A stretch of DNA of 9,419 nt from JAGUYA01 sp043802425. Lineage in GTDB: Bacteria > Omnitrophota > Gorgyraeia > Gygaellales > Profunditerraquicolaceae. Of this stretch, positions 6,453 through 9,419 are shown piece by piece; position 1 is the first letter of the stretch; each line of letters opens with the position of its first letter. Made by a program: the position numbers and the translations under genes. Under the pieces are notes generated by a model. The model was not told the DNA's origin. It ran no database searches and saw only the letters and a program-made list of their open reading frames with translations. The stretch spans positions 1 through 9,419 of the forward strand of contig JAZDLA010000039.1 of the NCBI GenBank assembly GCA_043802425.1, in the 5' to 3' direction.

Positions 6453-6908
6453 TTAAGCAGCAGCCTTAGAAAGCTTCTCTTTTACCAAATCGCTGACTAA
6501 TTTGCCATCTGCTTTACCTGCGATTTTAGCGCTGGCTTCTTTCATCACCTTACCCATGTCTTTAATAGTCGCTGCGCCTGTCGATAAGACGGCCTCCTCG
6601 ATGATCTGCTTAATCTCGTCGCTGGAGAGTTCCGGCGGCAAATAAACTTTTAAAATTTGTAGCTCCCTGGCCTCCTTATCCGCTAAATCCTGGCGGCCGC
6701 CTTTGGTAAACTGCTCTATAGAATCCTGGCGTTCTTTTATCTGTTTCCTGATCACGATAATAACATCATTATCCTCAAGCGCCTTCTTTTTCTTTTCCAT
6801 CGCCACATTTATCATCGCCGCACGCAAGAAACTCAATGCCGAGCTTTTTAATTCGTCTTTACTCTTCATCGCCTCTTTATAGTCATTAAAGATTTTTTCT
6901 TCTAACAT
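6453..6908 (-). CDS. GatB/YqeY-family protein
   Basis: 151 residues from the chosen start. The family signature is clear: KQIKERQDSIEQFTKGGRQD (55-74), then EARELQILKVYLPPELS (79-95), and a helical C-terminus ending in alanines. YqeY proteins share the tail domain of the GatB amidotransferase subunit and are thought to bind tRNA or related RNA, but their cellular job is not firmly known. The length matches the family (about 150). I chose the ATG at 6908 (MLEEK) over the ATG at 6914 because GGAGGT directly touches the upstream ATG with no spacing but lies 6 nt before 6908. It follows the kinase gene with the ribosome site starting 2 nt after that stop, so the two are probably co-transcribed. 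Confidence 0.93.
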   Translation of the reverse strand: MLEEKIFNDYKEAMKSKDELKSSALSFLRAAMINVAMEKKKKALEDNDVIIVIRKQIKERQDSIEQFTKGGRQDLADKEARELQILKVYLPPELSSDEIKQIIEEAVLSTGAATIKDMGKVMKEASAKIAGKADGKLVSDLVKEKLSKAAA

Positions 6909-6914
6909 AGTCAT

Positions 6915-6920
6915 ACCTCC
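6915..6920 (-). promoter_or_regulatory. Strong Shine-Dalgarno deciding the YqeY start
   Basis: GGAGGT on the minus strand. It abuts the ATG at 6914 (zero spacing) and is 6 nt from the ATG at 6908, so the second ATG is the likely start. Confidence 0.75.
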
Positions 6921-6922
6921 GC

Positions 6923-7822
6923 TTAAAACAAAACATGCTTTCTAAATCCGGCTAACCTGCGCTCTAAATCCTTGCGTGTCAGACGACTTGTTCTATCAAG
7001 GCCGAAATCCTCTACATTAAAAGAGGCGGCTATTGTGCCATAGGCAATCGCCTTCTTAATGCTGTCTGCGTTTATCTTTTGCACCCGGGTTAAATAACCC
7101 ATAAAACCCCCTGCGAAAGTATCCCCTGCGCCTGTAGGATCAATTACCCTATCCGTGGGATAGGCGGGAATAGAAAAAATAAATTTATCACTGTAAAAAA
7201 TGACTCCGTGTTCGCCCTTTTTGATCAGGATCATCTTGGGCCCATAGGAAGCCAGGCACCTGGCTGCCTTGATCAGATTAGTCTCACCCGATAAGCTCCT
7301 GGCCTCCTGGTCATTAGCCACATAGATATTCACCTTCTTCAGTAAACGTAAAAGGGCTCTACGTTTATGCTCTATCCAGTAATTCATACTATCTAAACCT
7401 ACGAGGTGAGGCGCGCGCATACCCTCTAAAAGATGCCTCTGTATATCAGGGTCAACATTAGCTAAAAAAATATGCTTGACCAACTTTTGCTCCTCGGAGA
7501 TTACCGGCCTAAAAGTAATAAGTACCCCCAATTCTGTATTCAAGGTCAATGCGGTATTCAGGTCCCCCTTATATTCGCCTTCCCATTTGAAGGTCCTACC
7601 TTTCTCCTTAATAACCGAAGCCAGGATTATGCCCTTCTTCTGCAAAAAATCAAGGTACTTATCCGGGAAATCTTCTCCAATTACGGCTACCAGATTCACT
7701 TTGGTAAAAAGGCGGCAAGACATAGCAAAATGCGCCGCCGAGCCTCCCAGCATATGTTTTCTGCTGCCAAAAGGGGTCTTTACTGTATCCAGGGCTACTG
7801 TTCCCAAAACAAGAATGCTCAT
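6923..7822 (-). CDS. PfkB-family sugar/nucleoside kinase
   Basis: 299 residues from the ATG at 7822. It is a ribokinase-fold kinase that transfers ATP phosphate to a sugar or nucleoside hydroxyl; the substrate cannot be told. The N-terminus MSILVLGTVALDTVKTPFG and LGGSAAHFA (25-33) form the substrate side. NDQE (170-173) is the metal-associated motif, and DPTGAGDTFAGGF (228-240) is the PfkB signature with GAGD and catalytic D234. The frame can be extended to a TTG at 7846, adding eight residues, but the family begins at MSILV and the extension crosses an inverted repeat, so I prefer ATG. No strong ribosome site is seen for either start. It lies 89 nt after uppP and runs into the YqeY-family gene. 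Confidence 0.9.
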   Translation of the reverse strand: MSILVLGTVALDTVKTPFGSRKHMLGGSAAHFAMSCRLFTKVNLVAVIGEDFPDKYLDFLQKKGIILASVIKEKGRTFKWEGEYKGDLNTALTLNTELGVLITFRPVISEEQKLVKHIFLANVDPDIQRHLLEGMRAPHLVGLDSMNYWIEHKRRALLRLLKKVNIYVANDQEARSLSGETNLIKAARCLASYGPKMILIKKGEHGVIFYSDKFIFSIPAYPTDRVIDPTGAGDTFAGGFMGYLTRVQKINADSIKKAIAYGTIAASFNVEDFGLDRTSRLTRKDLERRLAGFRKHVLF

Positions 7823-7833
7823 TAAATGAGCCC

Positions 7834-7861
7834 ACAACTTACGCAATGGCAGTTAAGTTGT
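7834..7861. repeat. Perfect 8-bp inverted repeat just upstream of the kinase start
   Basis: Arms ACAACTTA (7834-7841) and TAAGTTGT (7854-7861) flank a 12-nt loop. On the minus strand the hairpin ends 11 nt before the kinase ATG, where a ribosome site would be expected, and it encloses the alternative TTG codon. It could be an operator or an mRNA hairpin that affects translation. There is no T-run, so it does not look like a terminator. Confidence 0.6.
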
Positions 7862-7874
7862 TTAGGCGAATTTA

Positions 7875-7899
7875 CACCTGACATTTTTGATCTCAGGTG
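7875..7899. repeat. 7-bp inverted repeat between uppP and the kinase gene
   Basis: Arms CACCTGA (7875-7881) and TCAGGTG (7893-7899) flank an 11-nt loop, starting 12 nt after the uppP stop in the direction of transcription. It may be a weak terminator or processing hairpin for uppP, but no T-run follows it on the minus strand, so intrinsic termination is doubtful. Confidence 0.5.
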
Positions 7900-7911
7900 C
7901 ATGTTTTAGAC

Positions 7912-8652
7912 TCAGATAAATATTAAAGTAATTATAGCAATAATTATACAATAATAGCCAAGATAATGCAACCTGGCTTGTTTTAAAACCATTTTTAAGA
8001 ATTTAAGGGATATAATCCCCGCTAAAAAACTGGCCACAAATCCTGCTAATAAATTTCCCGATTCCATGCGCATGGCAAAATCAATATTTTTTGCCTCTAA
8101 TATCGCCGCGCCGAAAATCACCGGCATAGCAGCCAGGAAAGAAAAACGGAAACTATTCTCTCTGTCAATGCCCCTGAATAAAAGGGTAGAAATGGTAATG
8201 CCAGAACGGGATATCCCCGGGATAATCGCGATACTCTGCGTAAAACCTAACACTAACGCATCTTTAAAGGTGATCTTTTTTCTTTGGCCAAAGATAAATT
8301 TCTTAGTAAGGATGAGTATGATTCCGGTTACGATTAACGCCAGGGCAACGAGTTTTACAGAACTGAATAGGGCCTCGAAGAAATCTTTGCCTAACAGGCC
8401 TATTATTGCAGTAATTATAGTCACAATAAATAAAAGCCTCAATAATTTAAAATTCTTTGCCAGGCCCAATAAATCCCTGAAGAAAAATACCGCTAGGGCA
8501 AAAGCCGTGCCCAGATGTAAGACTACGGATAAGGCTAACTGATTATACGTTATACCTAAGATATGCTGCATAATCACCAGGTGACCGGAACTGCTTACCG
8601 GTAAAAATTCGGTTATCCCCTGGCTAATGCCTAATATGATATACCTTAACAT
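7912..8652 (-). CDS. uppP: Undecaprenyl-diphosphatase (UppP/BacA family)
   Basis: 246 residues, a polytopic inner-membrane enzyme that removes a phosphate from undecaprenyl pyrophosphate to recycle the lipid carrier for peptidoglycan and other surface polymers. Motif 1 is QGITEFLPVSSSGHL (11-25); it carries Q11 where E. coli has Glu17, a substitution I recall as common in the family, and keeps E15, the serines and H24. Motif 2 is PGISRSGITIS (145-155) with catalytic R149. LHLGT (46-50) is also kept. It is slightly shorter than the usual 260-275 residues, mainly in the loops, and has no sign of damage. The ATG overlaps the acyltransferase stop by 7 nt (ATGTTAA), so the two genes are translationally coupled. 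Confidence 0.95.
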   Translation of the reverse strand: MLRYIILGISQGITEFLPVSSSGHLVIMQHILGITYNQLALSVVLHLGTAFALAVFFFRDLLGLAKNFKLLRLLFIVTIITAIIGLLGKDFFEALFSSVKLVALALIVTGIILILTKKFIFGQRKKITFKDALVLGFTQSIAIIPGISRSGITISTLLFRGIDRENSFRFSFLAAMPVIFGAAILEAKNIDFAMRMESGNLLAGFVASFLAGIISLKFLKMVLKQARLHYLGYYCIIIAIITLIFI

Positions 8653-9419
8653 GCCAGCTTCACGACCTCTTCTCTTAGCTTTTTAGCAATGAATTCGTAA
8701 TCATCTAACGCAGATTCCCTTTTTGTTTGCCCTAACAATTCCTCTGCCCTAATTGGCCGACCGAAAATGATTTTTAAAGGGTAAAACACCCTTGGCAGGC
8801 GCCGGGTTCTCGGCCAGGAATGATGCGAGCCCTGAATATAGGCCGGAACAACAGGAACCCCCAATTCTTTAACTAAAATACCTATGCCCTTTTTAAATTC
8901 TCCTATGCTCTCATCTATGGAGCGCCGTCCTTCGGGAAATATGCAGACGCTCTTTTTTTGCGCCAGGACAAAAGCGGCGGCCTGCATAGCCTCGGTTAAA
9001 TGCTGGTTAGGGTCAATAGAAATCAGCCGGGCTACCTTGGTTGCCCAATTTATCGACGGGTGTTCTAAAATAGCGCTGTAACCTAAGAAGAATAAATTCA
9101 TCGCCTGACGGCACCCTATGCTGCTGGCAATCAGGAATCCGTCTAAATAGCTGGCATGGTTAGAGCAGATTATATAGGGGCCCTGCGTAGGTAGATTATT
9201 TGTTCCTTTTATTCTTAAAAACCAGAATACCCTAAAGATAAGCAAAATAATATTTTTAAACATCCCGGTGAGTAATACATCCATAAAGCGCGGCTCTATG
9301 CGGATAGCATCAAGTATTTCATGCCTGGGAGCCTCACTTAAGATCTGGCTCCAATTTCTCTGTAATTCTCTAGGCCCAGGTGCCGCAGGATGAGCCTGAT
9401 CTAGAAAATCGGATATATT
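8646..9419 (-). CDS. PlsC-type acyltransferase domain, C-terminal part of a larger (probably AMP-ligase fused) protein
   Basis: The frame is open from the right edge to the stop, giving 257 visible residues with no start needed inside the window. An ATG at 9284 is in frame but has no ribosome site, and the 45 residues before it read as protein (ILSEAPRHEILDAI, about 26-39). The acyltransferase domain has NHASYLD (87-93, the HX4D catalytic motif), IFPEGRRS (160-167) and a long GIGILVKELGVPVVPAYIQG stretch (178-197). Such proteins acylate lysophospholipid or glycerol phosphate at the membrane. From memory, this style of domain, with a WxxIL...P linker, often ends fusions of an AMP-forming acyl ligase, a carrier domain and PlsC (Aas-like). 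The fusion is inferred; only the open frame and linker are seen. Confidence 0.85.
   Translation of the reverse strand, partial: NISDFLDQAHPAAPGPRELQRNWSQILSEAPRHEILDAIRIEPRFMDVLLTGMFKNIILLIFRVFWFLRIKGTNNLPTQGPYIICSNHASYLDGFLIASSIGCRQAMNLFFLGYSAILEHPSINWATKVARLISIDPNQHLTEAMQAAAFVLAQKKSVCIFPEGRRSIDESIGEFKKGIGILVKELGVPVVPAYIQGSHHSWPRTRRLPRVFYPLKIIFGRPIRAEELLGQTKRESALDDYEFIAKKLREEVVKLAC

Noticed and set aside
7823..7911. Riboswitch ahead of the kinase gene
   Set aside because: The two hairpins are too simple and no known riboswitch core could be matched; kept only as inverted repeats.
8066..8542. Plus-strand open frame of 158 codons
   Set aside because: It lies wholly opposite uppP, whose catalytic motifs are clear, and its translation has no recognisable domain. 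It is a shadow frame.

Overview
The window reads as a chromosomal piece of an anaerobic, hydrogen-metabolising bacterium with moderate GC. The gene content would fit an uncultured lineage such as Omnitrophota, but that is a guess from gene style with no phylogenetic marker behind it. Every gene I can support is on the minus strand, so the functional order runs from high to low coordinates. Both edges cut a gene. I see no rRNA, tRNA, CRISPR array or insertion sequence.

Right part (9419 to 6453), general lipid, cell-wall and metabolic genes: the C-terminal acyltransferase (PlsC-type) domain of a larger protein whose reading frame runs off the right edge; uppP (undecaprenyl-diphosphatase), overlapping it by 7 nt; an 89-nt gap with two perfect inverted repeats; a PfkB-family sugar or nucleoside kinase; and a GatB/YqeY-family protein with a strong Shine-Dalgarno sequence.

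Control region (6452 to 6341): a sigma70-like promoter (TTGACA, 17-nt spacer, TATTTT) reading leftward. About 30 nt downstream of its expected start site is an 18-bp palindrome, TTGTGAAAATTATCACAA, which differs at one position from the operator consensus I recall for the NADH/NAD+-sensing repressor Rex.

Left part (6340 to 1), one compact operon for a membrane-bound group 4 [NiFe] hydrogenase with an unusual front end. The order is: sulfhydrogenase beta-like Fe-S protein; sulfhydrogenase gamma-like FAD/NAD(P)/[2Fe-2S] protein; a 16-cysteine polyferredoxin; a NuoH/EchB-like membrane subunit; a NuoB/EchC-like small subunit; a NuoC/EchD-like subunit; the NuoD/EchE-like [NiFe] large subunit with both nickel-binding CxxC pairs; a PhoU-domain protein; and the start of a NuoL-like antiporter-type membrane subunit. 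Most junctions overlap or abut, so the genes are probably translated together. The exception is a 57-nt gap before the large subunit, filled mainly by five tandem AT-rich octamers.

Inferred working model: electrons pass between NAD(P)H and the polyferredoxin through the beta/gamma pair, then through the small subunit to the Ni-Fe site, with proton or sodium movement through the NuoH- and NuoL-like subunits. Rex-type control would tie expression to NADH/NAD+. The most noteworthy points are the pairing of a group 3b-type NAD(P)H module with a group 4 hydrogenase, the PhoU-domain protein inside the operon, and the apparent lack of the usual TM5 glutamate in the NuoL-like subunit.
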